In this document: piece after piece, positions 7,480-14,458 of the stretch
How positions within the stretch are numbered: the stretch's first letter is position 1
How the letters are laid out: every line of letters begins with the position of its first letter
From: Saprospiraceae bacterium
Lineage (GTDB): Bacteria > Bacteroidota > Bacteroidia > Chitinophagales > Saprospiraceae
Direction: 5' to 3'
Assembly (NCBI GenBank): GCA_020437045.1
Contig: JAGQWV010000067.1
Span: forward strand, 1 to 14,969
Length of the DNA stretch: 14,969 nt
Notes under the pieces: generated by a model
What the model was told of the DNA's origin: nothing
Database searches by the model: none
The model's input: only the letters and a program-made list of their open reading frames with translations
Made by a program: the position numbers and the translations under genes

Positions 7480-8319
7480 ATGTTATCGCTATTGATTTGG
7501 CCGGATTTTGCTTCTGCGGAGATTTGGATGAGCCTGCTCACGTTGACTTTCCTGGAAATAGTACTGGGTATTGACAATATCATTTTTATCTCGATCAGTG
7601 CAGGAAGGCTTAAAGATCAAGAACAAAAAACGGCTACCAATATCGGGCTCATCTTAGCCATGTTTATCCGTATAGCCTTGCTATTTGGTATCACCTGGTT
7701 AATTGCCATGGAGGAACCCTGGTTTGAGATCAACTGGGGATGGAAAGAAGGTGCATTTAGCGGCCAGAGTTTAATTCTTTTTGCGGGAGGTATTTTTTTA
7801 CTTTATAAGAGTACAACGGAGATTCATCATAAATTGGAGGGAGAGGACCCGGCCGGAGCGCACGGAAGAAGCTCCAACAACTTAACGCGGGTTATTATTC
7901 AGATCACCTTAATCAATATTGTTTTTTCATTTGACAGTATCTTGACGGCGGTGGGCATGACAAACGGATTGCCAGGGGCCTTGCTCATTATGATTATTGC
8001 GGTGGTGGTCAGTGTGCTCATTATGATGGGGTTTGCGGTGCCGGTCGGCAGATTTGTCAATAGGCACCCTACGATCCAGATGTTAGGACTTTCCTTCTTA
8101 ATTTTGATTGGGTTTATGTTGATCGCGGAAGGAGCCCACCTTGCTCATCTTTCCGTTGCCGGTGCGGAGATCGGATCTGTTCCCAAAGGTTATTTGTATT
8201 TCGCCATATCTTTTTCACTATTTGTCGAATTTCTCAATATTCGCCTAAGGAAAAAGCAGGTTCCCATTCAGCTTCATGGTATTCAGGAAGAAGCAATTAA
8301 AGAAGGAGTTTTAAAGTGA
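7480..8319 (+). CDS. TerC-family integral membrane protein
   Basis: This 279-residue protein has about seven predicted membrane helices. It carries the two diagnostic acidic motifs of the TerC family: LEIVLGIDNIIF (E26, D32, N33) and the internal repeat NIVFSFDSILTAVG (D152, S153). Family members include tellurium-resistance TerC and the manganese exporters Alx/MeeF/YceF-type, where these acidic residues lie in the membrane and are thought to bind metal ions. Here no other ter genes are present, so tellurite resistance is not implied; a metal-ion (perhaps Mn2+) export role, possibly supplying exported metalloproteins, is the better guess. It is the first gene of a compact plus-strand cluster, and its TGA stop shares one base with the ATG of the ApbE gene, so translational coupling is likely. 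Length and motifs are normal for the family. Its substrate is inferred, not proven. Confidence 0.88.
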   Translation: MLSLLIWPDFASAEIWMSLLTLTFLEIVLGIDNIIFISISAGRLKDQEQKTATNIGLILAMFIRIALLFGITWLIAMEEPWFEINWGWKEGAFSGQSLILFAGGIFLLYKSTTEIHHKLEGEDPAGAHGRSSNNLTRVIIQITLINIVFSFDSILTAVGMTNGLPGALLIMIIAVVVSVLIMMGFAVPVGRFVNRHPTIQMLGLSFLILIGFMLIAEGAHLAHLSVAGAEIGSVPKGYLYFAISFSLFVEFLNIRLRKKQVPIQLHGIQEEAIKEGVLK

Positions 8320-9365
8320 TGAAATATTTTTTTTGCTACAGTTCTTTATTGATTTTAATCGCATGTGATAGTACCACTGCGGAAGAAAAATATTTGGAAA
8401 TAGCCGGTGAGACCATGGGTACTTATTACCATATTACTTTTGGTGCACAGGACAAATATCCTGAGAAATCGGACCTGGACCGGTGGCTTAAAGATTTAAA
8501 TCAGGCACTTTCTACATATGTCGAAAATTCGACAATTTCTGATTTTAATCGGTCTGATCGTGGAATATCTGTTGCGGATATCGCTGACAAGAAATTGGCG
8601 ACATATTTTTTTGAAAATATTAAAATATCCAGGGAGATATTTAAAAAATCAAATGGATTTTTTGATCCCACGGTTATGCCCCTGGTGAATTACTGGGGAT
8701 TTGGTTATGACCATAACCAGCCACTAACGGTTATTGATACTCAAAAAGTGGACTCATTGGAGCAATTTGTGGGATTTGAGAAACTGCAAATATCATCTGA
8801 TAAACCCACAGTGAGTAAATCAAATCCGGGTATCGAACTGGATTTCAGTGCCGTCGCAAAAGGATATGCCATCGATGTAGTGAGTCACTTATTAGAGGAT
8901 AGCTTCGATATTCACGATTATTTAGTTGATATTGGCGGTGAATCACGAGCTAGTGGAGTCAATAGTGAAGGCAACGTATGGAGAATAGGTATTAGTGAAC
9001 CGATGGAAAATAGCCCGCTGAATAGTTATAAGTTTATCGTTCAGTTAAAAGATAAATCGATAGCCACTTCTGGAAATTATCGAAATTTTTATGAAGTGGG
9101 GGGCCGGAAAATAAGTCATACCATGAATCCTAAAACAGGATTTTTCGAACGAAATGATTTATTAAGTGCCAGCATTATGACTGATGAATGTGGCTATGCC
9201 GATGGTTATGCGACGGCATGCATGGCCATGGGATTTGATGCCGCCCGTAAGATGATTGAAAGTGATGCTCATTTAAATGCTATATTTATTTATATCGACA
9301 CGGATAACCAAATAAAGCATTACATTACCCCGCAGATCCGTGAATTTGTAACATCCAGTAATTAA
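8319..9365 (+). CDS. apbE: ApbE-type FAD:protein FMN transferase, lipoprotein
   Basis: This 348-residue protein is predicted to attach FMN from FAD covalently to a Ser/Thr of exported flavoproteins such as NqrC, RnfG or other FMN-binding domains. The lipobox LILIAC places the lipidated cysteine at C16. ApbE motifs appear in order: ETMGTYY (31-37), DFSAVAKGYAID (D175, K181), DIGGE (204-208), the block IATSGNYRNF (248-257), SHTMNPKTG (H267) and the metal-binding stretch ADGYATA (A294, D295, T299). The ATG at 8319 overlaps the terC stop by one base and is preferred. A GTG three bases earlier (8316) is also in frame, and AAGGAG at 8303-8308 would suit either. No Nqr, Rnf or other FMN-bearing partner is visible in the window, so its target must be encoded elsewhere. 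ApbE is Mg2+ dependent, which could relate to a metal transporter upstream, but that is speculative. Confidence 0.93.
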   Translation: MKYFFCYSSLLILIACDSTTAEEKYLEIAGETMGTYYHITFGAQDKYPEKSDLDRWLKDLNQALSTYVENSTISDFNRSDRGISVADIADKKLATYFFENIKISREIFKKSNGFFDPTVMPLVNYWGFGYDHNQPLTVIDTQKVDSLEQFVGFEKLQISSDKPTVSKSNPGIELDFSAVAKGYAIDVVSHLLEDSFDIHDYLVDIGGESRASGVNSEGNVWRIGISEPMENSPLNSYKFIVQLKDKSIATSGNYRNFYEVGGRKISHTMNPKTGFFERNDLLSASIMTDECGYADGYATACMAMGFDAARKMIESDAHLNAIFIYIDTDNQIKHYITPQIREFVTSSN

Positions 9366-9367
9366 AA

Positions 9368-10180
9368 ATGGAATTTAATTTAAAGAAAGACCTGTGCTTT
9401 TTTGATGTCGAAGCAACGGGCTTGCATGTAATTAGAGATCGAATTATTCAAATCGCAATTAAAAAATTTTTTGCTGATGGAAGACCGGTCGCTACGTATG
9501 ATCAACTGATAAATCCGGGTATACCAATTAGCCAGGAAGCTATGGATATTACCGGAATAACACCTGCTGACCTTCGTAATAAGCCGACCTTTATCCAGGT
9601 GGCAAAAGATATTTTTGACTTTATCGGTAATGCCGACCTCGCTGGATACAATAGTAATCGATTTGATATTCCCATTTTGATGGAAGAATTTGCCCGTGCC
9701 GGTTATGACTTTTCGCTGGACGGTCGCAGGAGTATTGATGTTCAGCGCATTTTCTACCGAATGGAACCCCGCTCTTTGAAAGCTGCCCATCGATTTTATT
9801 GTGGAGAGGAGATGGGTAATAGTCATAATGCTCTGGATGACGTAGAGGCTACTGTAGCTGTATTGAGAGGACAGTTGGCTCGTTACGAGGGAGTAGATCT
9901 GGTGGATGATGAGGAATATATGGAAGCACCGGTAAAAAATGATGTGATAGCGCTTCACGAGTTTACCAATGATCCAAAAATGTTGGATGTTACACAACGA
10001 CTGAAGTATGATCACCAGGGTGAAGTTATTTTTAATTTTGGTCGGTATCTGGGTCGCTCCGTTAAAGAGGTATTGAGAGATGACCGTGATTATTATCATT
10101 GGATTCTCAAAAAAGAATTCTCGGTACAGGTCAAGTCGATTGTTAAGAAAATATACGAAACCATCGATGTGGGTGAGTAA
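9368..10180 (+). CDS. DnaQ-like DEDDh 3'-5' exonuclease with ExoX-like C-terminal domain
   Basis: This 270-residue cytoplasmic protein has a complete DEDDh exonuclease site: D13 and E15 in FFDVEATGL, D100 in NSNRFDIPIL, and H153 with D158 in HNALDDVEAT. The catalytic domain covers residues 8-172. After an acidic linker, residues 217-262 (FNFGRYLGRSVKEVL, then DDRDYYHWILKKEFS) match the small domain found at the C-terminus of ExoX-like exonucleases. It should degrade single-stranded DNA or RNA 3' ends or proofread, as DNA polymerase III epsilon does; which one is not clear, as Bacteroidetes carry several such proteins. The ATG is two bases after the ApbE stop, and the next gene overlaps its end by 14 bases, so it is part of the same transcription unit despite having no functional link to membrane neighbours. 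All catalytic residues are present and the gene looks intact. Confidence 0.9.
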   Translation: MEFNLKKDLCFFDVEATGLHVIRDRIIQIAIKKFFADGRPVATYDQLINPGIPISQEAMDITGITPADLRNKPTFIQVAKDIFDFIGNADLAGYNSNRFDIPILMEEFARAGYDFSLDGRRSIDVQRIFYRMEPRSLKAAHRFYCGEEMGNSHNALDDVEATVAVLRGQLARYEGVDLVDDEEYMEAPVKNDVIALHEFTNDPKMLDVTQRLKYDHQGEVIFNFGRYLGRSVKEVLRDDRDYYHWILKKEFSVQVKSIVKKIYETIDVGE

Positions 10181-10985
10181 ACAAGTAGCATGGGTTCTCC
10201 TCTTGCTCCTAGCCGGTGGATGTTATGAAAAACAAGAAGGGTGTTTGGATGTCCTTGCGGAGAATTTTGATCTCGAAGCTGATGTCGATTGTTGTCCTGG
10301 TCCGGATAATTGTTGTTGTGAATATCCCAAAGTTACCTGGCGAATTAAACACGAATACCGTGACGAAAATCTAACCGCCGGTAAGACCTTATTAACGAAT
10401 TCAGGTCAACCATTTCAGATCGAATACATACGATTCTTTCTTTCGAACTTCCGGTTGATTGATCATGGTACAGCGTACGCCGTTAATGATTCTATATCCA
10501 TGCGTGGTCAATCCGGGCAGGAGATTCTGCGACCTGATGATGTGAAAATTGTGAATCTTAGTACTTTCTCCTTGGATTTTGAAGTATTTAACCGAACAGG
10601 TACATATATGACCATGGATTTTACCGTTGGTCTGACAGAACCCGAATTAAATGCCGACCGTACTTCCTTTGAATCGTCACATCCATTGGCTTCGGATCAG
10701 AAGGAACTGCGTGATACAATCAATAATGAGTGGTGGATGTATGATATGGCTTGGATTCCAGATACCAGCACGAAGCTGGTACAGTATATTCATAGACCCT
10801 CTACAGATGCAATCGCGATCAGTTTGCCCATAGATCTCGTTAAAAATCCGGGTGAAAGCCTCAGTATCTCTATAGCCATTGATTATACAGTATGGCTTCA
10901 GGATATAGATATCGAGCACGATGACCAGGATACTATCAATGACAAACTCCTGGCCGGATTAGCCAAATCTTTTTCAATTCTTTGA
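10167..10985 (+). CDS. MbnP-like lipoprotein with cysteine-rich N-terminal segment
   Basis: Starting at the ATG at 10167 gives 272 residues with a lipoprotein signal (LLLAGGC, Cys19), whereas the longer open frame upstream of it would hide the signal, so the shorter start is chosen. The start overlaps the exonuclease gene by 14 bases. After the lipid Cys, a head of about 35 residues has six more cysteines: C26, then C42-C43, and C49-C50-C51, in a pattern (GCLDVLAENFDLEAD) resembling Bacteroidetes Cys-rich 'GC-D-x-x-A-x-N' segments. The body, with YIRFFLSNFRL (87-97), then FTVGL (152-156), an EWWMYDMAW block (188-196), and an IDYTVWLQDID tail, looks like the MbnP family of periplasmic copper-associated proteins. 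MbnP is usually encoded beside the di-haem enzyme MbnH, but none is present here. A metal-binding role is therefore possible, not shown. An unrelated beta-sandwich lipoprotein is the alternative. Confidence 0.65.
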   Translation: MWVSKQVAWVLLLLLAGGCYEKQEGCLDVLAENFDLEADVDCCPGPDNCCCEYPKVTWRIKHEYRDENLTAGKTLLTNSGQPFQIEYIRFFLSNFRLIDHGTAYAVNDSISMRGQSGQEILRPDDVKIVNLSTFSLDFEVFNRTGTYMTMDFTVGLTEPELNADRTSFESSHPLASDQKELRDTINNEWWMYDMAWIPDTSTKLVQYIHRPSTDAIAISLPIDLVKNPGESLSISIAIDYTVWLQDIDIEHDDQDTINDKLLAGLAKSFSIL

Positions 10986-11218
10986 TTTTTCACAATTCGT
11001 AAATTTTGTTCCGAATTAATATGTTGATAATCAGTATATAATCATTTGTAGATTTACATATTATAAAAATATATATGTAACAAAGTTCAAAATTTGTACT
11101 TTTTTTCAATGGGATTTGGCTTCATCTTTACATTATCAAAAAGGAAAACAAAGAAGATCAATTATCGATCGAATAAGATATTGTTTTTGGATATGTTCAT
11201 GGGATTATAATTTGTTGG
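10986..11218. other. AT-rich region after the terC-mbnP cluster
   Basis: No confident gene lies in the 390 bases between the MbnP-like stop and the cydB stop. This part contains two imperfect dyads. TTACATAT (11054-11061) pairs with ATATGTAA (11073-11080). AAAGTTCAAA (11082-11091) pairs with TTTGTACTTT (11093-11102) with one mismatch, and a T run follows to 11106. The second could be a weak hairpin, but its loop is too short to be an ordinary terminator. A 40-codon minus-strand frame (11205-11327) overlaps the right end of this gap. I see no tRNA, ribosomal RNA or known structured RNA. Confidence 0.4.
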
Positions 11219-11261
11219 ACGAGTCGTGCTTTTCACTCAAGTACGACTCGTTTCTCTTTTT
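11219..11261 (+). terminator. Intrinsic terminator downstream of the terC-mbnP cluster
   Basis: ACGAGTCGTGC (11219-11229) pairs with GTACGACTCGT (11241-11251), giving an 11-base-pair stem with one G-U pair and an 11-base loop. It is followed by a T-rich tract to 11261. This is a clear rho-independent terminator for rightward transcription. It sits about 230 bases after the MbnP-like stop codon, leaving a long 3' untranslated region, or serving an undetected short RNA. On the minus strand the stem is not followed by T's, so it does not clearly end the cyd transcript. Confidence 0.8.
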
Positions 11262-11375
11262 AGTCATTTGATAGAAATGATCTCTCTTTCCCGCCATATG
11301 CCCTTGTTTATCAAGCATACTTATCATTGCCCGTATACGCTATTTTCGCTCCAGACCCTCTTTCTGCAAAAGAGA

Positions 11376-12407
11376 CTAATAACTAGTTTCATCCAGTCGG
11401 ACTTTGCCTTTGAAGGTGCGATAGACAAAAATCGTGTAGGCAAGGACCATGGGAGCTCCGATAGCGGCGATGGTCAACATGATGGAAAGCGACTTCGTGG
11501 AGGAGGCTGCATTATAGATCGTTATATCCTTGCCACCGTCCAGCGTGCTTACAATCAACGTTGGATAGATCTCTATGGCCACCATCATCAGTAAGAGACT
11601 GATCGTCAGGGAGGAAAAGATAAAGCCTCTGCGGAATTTTTGTTTACTGGCCAATCGCGGAATGTTGGCCACCGAAAGAAAAGCCAGAAAAGGTAAAATC
11701 CAAAGACGGAAATCTGCCCGGATTTCATCGCTTAATTGGGGGACATAAATCAACGTATAAATGCTCAGTACAACCAATAATATAATAAATGCCGCAATAC
11801 TACCTTTGAGAAGATGAGTTAGTTTCTGATACAATCGACCTTCTGTTTTCATTAGAAGATACATTGCTCCATGGGTCATGAAAAGGGAAAGTGTGGTTAG
11901 ACCCACGAGGATGGCATATGGATTTAGAAAGGAAAAGAATCCCCCTCCTTCATATTCCCATTGCTGATTTACCGGCATGCCCTGGAGTACATTACCCAAT
12001 ACCACACCCAGAAGGAATGCCAGCATGATGCTGGAAAGAGCATACATAAAGTCCCAGGTTTTTCGCCACCAAAGCATCTTTTCTTTACTGCGAAACTCAA
12101 TGGAGATCGCCCGGAAGATGATGAAAACCAGAAATAACATGAAAGGTGTGTACATGGCCGAAAACAGAAAGGCATAAAGTATAGGGAATCCGGCGAATAA
12201 GGCACCTCCACCGATCACCAACCAGACCTCATTGCCATCCCAAACCGGACCGACTGCATTAAGAGCAATGCGCCGACTTTCCTCTTTTCTAAAAAACAAA
12301 TGCCAGGCACCGGCTCCAAAATCAAATCCGTCGAGTATGGCATAGCCGCTGAAAAGGGCACCGACAACTAAAAACCACCATGTAGGATAATCTATGCCTA
12401 AAATCAT
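11376..12407 (-). CDS. cydB: Cytochrome bd quinol oxidase, subunit II (CydB)
   Basis: This 343-residue, roughly eight-helix inner-membrane protein is the second subunit of cytochrome bd oxidase, which oxidises quinol (probably menaquinol here) and reduces O2 to water without proton pumping. Family signatures are visible: GYAILDGFDFGAG (21-33, D26, D29) and GPVWDGNEVWL (53-63, W56, D57, E60). The length is near the usual 330-380 residues. It starts with ATG at 12405-12407, which overlaps the cydA stop in an ATGA arrangement, so translation of both subunits is coupled. The C-terminus ends with a short polar tail. No separate CydX-type membrane peptide gene was found downstream: the short frame there (11205-11327) is hydrophilic. 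The assignment is firm, with CydAB forming the catalytic core. Confidence 0.96.
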   Translation of the reverse strand: MILGIDYPTWWFLVVGALFSGYAILDGFDFGAGAWHLFFRKEESRRIALNAVGPVWDGNEVWLVIGGGALFAGFPILYAFLFSAMYTPFMLFLVFIIFRAISIEFRSKEKMLWWRKTWDFMYALSSIMLAFLLGVVLGNVLQGMPVNQQWEYEGGGFFSFLNPYAILVGLTTLSLFMTHGAMYLLMKTEGRLYQKLTHLLKGSIAAFIILLVVLSIYTLIYVPQLSDEIRADFRLWILPFLAFLSVANIPRLASKQKFRRGFIFSSLTISLLLMMVAIEIYPTLIVSTLDGGKDITIYNAASSTKSLSIMLTIAAIGAPMVLAYTIFVYRTFKGKVRLDETSY

Positions 12408-13813
12408 TTTTGGCTGTTATTTCCGATCAATATATCTGTCAAATCTTGCGTTAATTTTCGCTCGTCCTCTTCCATTTCTTCTCTTTCTACATCGCTTTCA
12501 TGAGGACCCATTTTAATCTTCTTGTTGAGAAGATATAAAAAGAGAATAAACAAAATCAGGTAAATCAGGGCGAACAATATGAGTGAAAAGAGAACCTGAT
12601 TCGCCTTTACTGCCTGGGAGAGGGCGTCAGAGGTTCTGAGTAGCTCCCAGACAACCCAGGGTTGACGTCCCATTTCGGCTGTGTACCAACCAAATTGATT
12701 GGCTAGCTGTGGAAGTACCACGGAAAATGCCAATATCCAAAGCAACCATTTTTTCTGAAATAGATGACCCTTAAGGAGGAGAATACTGGAATAAACCGTC
12801 AGGAAAATTAATGCAATACCGATCGCCACCATCAGATGGTAAAATTGAAAGATCGCATTGATCTGCGTTGGACGATCAGCTTCCGGAAAAGCGTTCAGTC
12901 CTTTGATAGGGGCATCGAAATCACCATGAACCAGATAGGATAAACCACCCGGGATCTTGATGCCGGTCACTTCTTCTTTGTTTTGATCTACCCACCCCAG
13001 TATATACATATCAGCAGCTGATTCCGGCTGATAATGTCCTTCCATCGCTGCCAGTTTTGTCGGTTGATTAGCGGCCACACCATCGGCTGAATGGTGACCG
13101 GTAAAGAGTTGCAGTAATGAAAAAATTAGGGCCACGGGTAAAGCAAGTCTCAGTGCAATCTTGCTGATTTCGACATGCCTGTTGCGTACCAGATAGTATG
13201 CATGAACACTGATGACCAGGAAAGCTCCGGCTAGAAAGGCACCAAGCCAAACATGCAACAGACGGTCTACACTGGATGGATTGAAAACCATAGCCCAAAA
13301 ATCAGTGATTTCCGCTCTTGCTTCCAGTCCTTCACCTACGACATGAAATCCTGCTGGAGTCTGCTGCCAGCTATTGGCAACTACAATCCAGATTGCTGAA
13401 AACAGGGAGCCGAAAAATACACCGATCGTTGATACCAGATGAACCCAGGGCTTAACGCGGTTCCATCCAAAAAGTAACACACCTAAAAAACCACTTTCTA
13501 AAGCGAAGGCAAAGATTCCCTCAGCTGCCAAAGCACTGCCGAATACATCACCTACATAGCGCGAGTAAGTTGCCCAATTTGTTCCAAACTCAAATTCCAT
13601 GACGATGCCAGTAGCTACGCCAATACCAAAGGTGAGAGCGAAAATCTTCGTCCAGAATCTAGCGAGATCCTCATACACCTGCTTTTTCGTGACAACGAAC
13701 AGACTTTCAAAAATGACCATAAGCAGGCCAAGGCCAATGCTAAGCGGCGGATATATGTAGTGAAATGCTACAGTAAATGCAAATTGCAACCGGGCCAGGA
13801 TTTCCACGTCCAT
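12404..13813 (-). CDS. cydA: Cytochrome bd quinol oxidase, subunit I (CydA)
   Basis: This 469-residue membrane protein has about nine helices and carries the haems of cytochrome bd. Residues corresponding to the known E. coli ligands are visible: H18 (H19, haem b595), E98 and E106 (E99, E107), H187 (H186) and M328 (M393), the two axial ligands of haem b558, and E380 (E445) in the signature GWYTAEMGRQPW. The quinol (Q) loop has K253 and E258 in NQPTKLAAMEG but is short, as in Gram-positive type enzymes rather than the long E. coli loop (522 residues). The C-terminal 30 residues are highly charged (EREEMEEDER) and cytoplasmic. It is transcribed leftward, 52 bases after lutC, with a CRP-like palindrome in that gap. 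It likely works under low oxygen. Whether haem d or b fills the active site cannot be read from sequence. Confidence 0.96.
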   Translation of the reverse strand: MDVEILARLQFAFTVAFHYIYPPLSIGLGLLMVIFESLFVVTKKQVYEDLARFWTKIFALTFGIGVATGIVMEFEFGTNWATYSRYVGDVFGSALAAEGIFAFALESGFLGVLLFGWNRVKPWVHLVSTIGVFFGSLFSAIWIVVANSWQQTPAGFHVVGEGLEARAEITDFWAMVFNPSSVDRLLHVWLGAFLAGAFLVISVHAYYLVRNRHVEISKIALRLALPVALIFSLLQLFTGHHSADGVAANQPTKLAAMEGHYQPESAADMYILGWVDQNKEEVTGIKIPGGLSYLVHGDFDAPIKGLNAFPEADRPTQINAIFQFYHLMVAIGIALIFLTVYSSILLLKGHLFQKKWLLWILAFSVVLPQLANQFGWYTAEMGRQPWVVWELLRTSDALSQAVKANQVLFSLILFALIYLILFILFLYLLNKKIKMGPHESDVEREEMEEDERKLTQDLTDILIGNNSQK

Positions 13814-13852
13814 CGCTTAATAAACAAGCCTGATCCAAAATGGTTAGACGAA

Positions 13853-13872
13853 TATGTGAAGTATTTCACATA
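13853..13872. promoter_or_regulatory. CRP/FNR-family-type operator upstream of cydAB
   Basis: The perfect inverted repeat TATGTGAA-N4-TTCACATA contains TGTGA-N6-TCACA, the classical CRP recognition pattern, centred near 13862.5. That is about 50 bases before the cydA ATG and overlaps the lutC stop codon (TGA at 13866-13868). This distance suits an activator or repressor site for a promoter just before cydA, but I see no clear -7 box, and the regulator in this phylum is unknown. It is followed by no T run, so it is not a terminator. A chance match to ten defined bases in this position is unlikely but not excluded. Confidence 0.55.
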
Positions 13873-14438
13873 AGAAAGATGGAGTGACTCCGGCTTCCCT
13901 GAGCGCCCACGACCAACGATTGCTCAATGTCGGCTGTTTTACTTGGACCACCAATGAATACTCCAAACCCGGTACGATCAATACGAATAGAATCATAAGC
14001 CAGGTGCATATTTTCTACGATCTTATTGCGATCTAGGAAGATCAAAAGATGTTCAGAAATAAAAGGTAAAATCCTCCAGCGACAGTCCGCTTCAGAGAGC
14101 CAGATGGCTCCATTTTCGGCAACGCCTAAAGGAGATTTGATAACGGCAAGATCGATATGCTTCAGATCTTTTGGCTGGAGGTCAGGATCAGGATATACAC
14201 TACCTTCGAGTTCCGTGACCAGACTGAGTATCCGGGCATTCTTAGGATATTGTGTTTTAATCCATTGATTCAGTTCGAATTCTTTGGTGATAATATGGGT
14301 GCCACTTTTCTGTGCGGCATCGACAAAAAGATCAACCAGTGACTGTCTGGAGGCAGGGAAATTTGGAATCTCAGGCAGACGCTGAAATTCCGGTTTGTTT
14401 TTTTTAATTGACTCTAGGATAAGGTCTCGATTTGTCAT
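13866..14438 (-). CDS. lutC: LutC, LUD-domain subunit of L-lactate oxidising complex
   Basis: This 190-residue soluble protein matches LutC/YkgG, the small subunit of the LutABC complex that oxidises L-lactate to pyruvate. The N-terminal part is helical. The LUD core from about 70 onward shows the conserved AENGAIWLSEADCR (107-120) and the C-terminal GFGVFIGGPSKTADIEQSLVVGAQGSRSHSIF block, whose SKTADIE segment is typical of the family. LutC lacks iron-sulfur cysteines, consistent with this sequence. It follows lutB by 20 bases on the same strand, as in known lut operons. The gap to cydA is only 52 bases, so the four genes could be one transcription unit, or cydAB may have its own promoter at the palindrome. 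Length is slightly below that of Bacillus LutC (about 240 residues), as is common in Bacteroidota. Confidence 0.88.
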   Translation of the reverse strand: MTNRDLILESIKKNKPEFQRLPEIPNFPASRQSLVDLFVDAAQKSGTHIITKEFELNQWIKTQYPKNARILSLVTELEGSVYPDPDLQPKDLKHIDLAVIKSPLGVAENGAIWLSEADCRWRILPFISEHLLIFLDRNKIVENMHLAYDSIRIDRTGFGVFIGGPSKTADIEQSLVVGAQGSRSHSIFLM

Positions 14439-14458
14439 GGTTGGATTATTGACTATTA

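Noticed and set aside
7480..8319. Tellurium resistance locus
   Set aside because: Only a TerC-family protein is present; terZ, terA, terB, terD and terE are absent and the family also contains metal exporters.
9380..10099. 239-codon frame on the minus strand opposite the exonuclease
   Set aside because: It overlaps a gene with complete catalytic motifs, and its own translation has no recognisable family; it is an antisense shadow.
10080..10166. Upstream start of the MbnP-like gene at 10080
   Set aside because: It would bury the lipoprotein signal behind 29 basic residues and overlap the exonuclease gene by about 100 bases. The ATG at 10167 fits better.
11054..11106. AT-rich dyads as intrinsic terminators
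   Set aside because: The stems contain little GC and one has a loop too short to form, despite the T run at 11100-11106.
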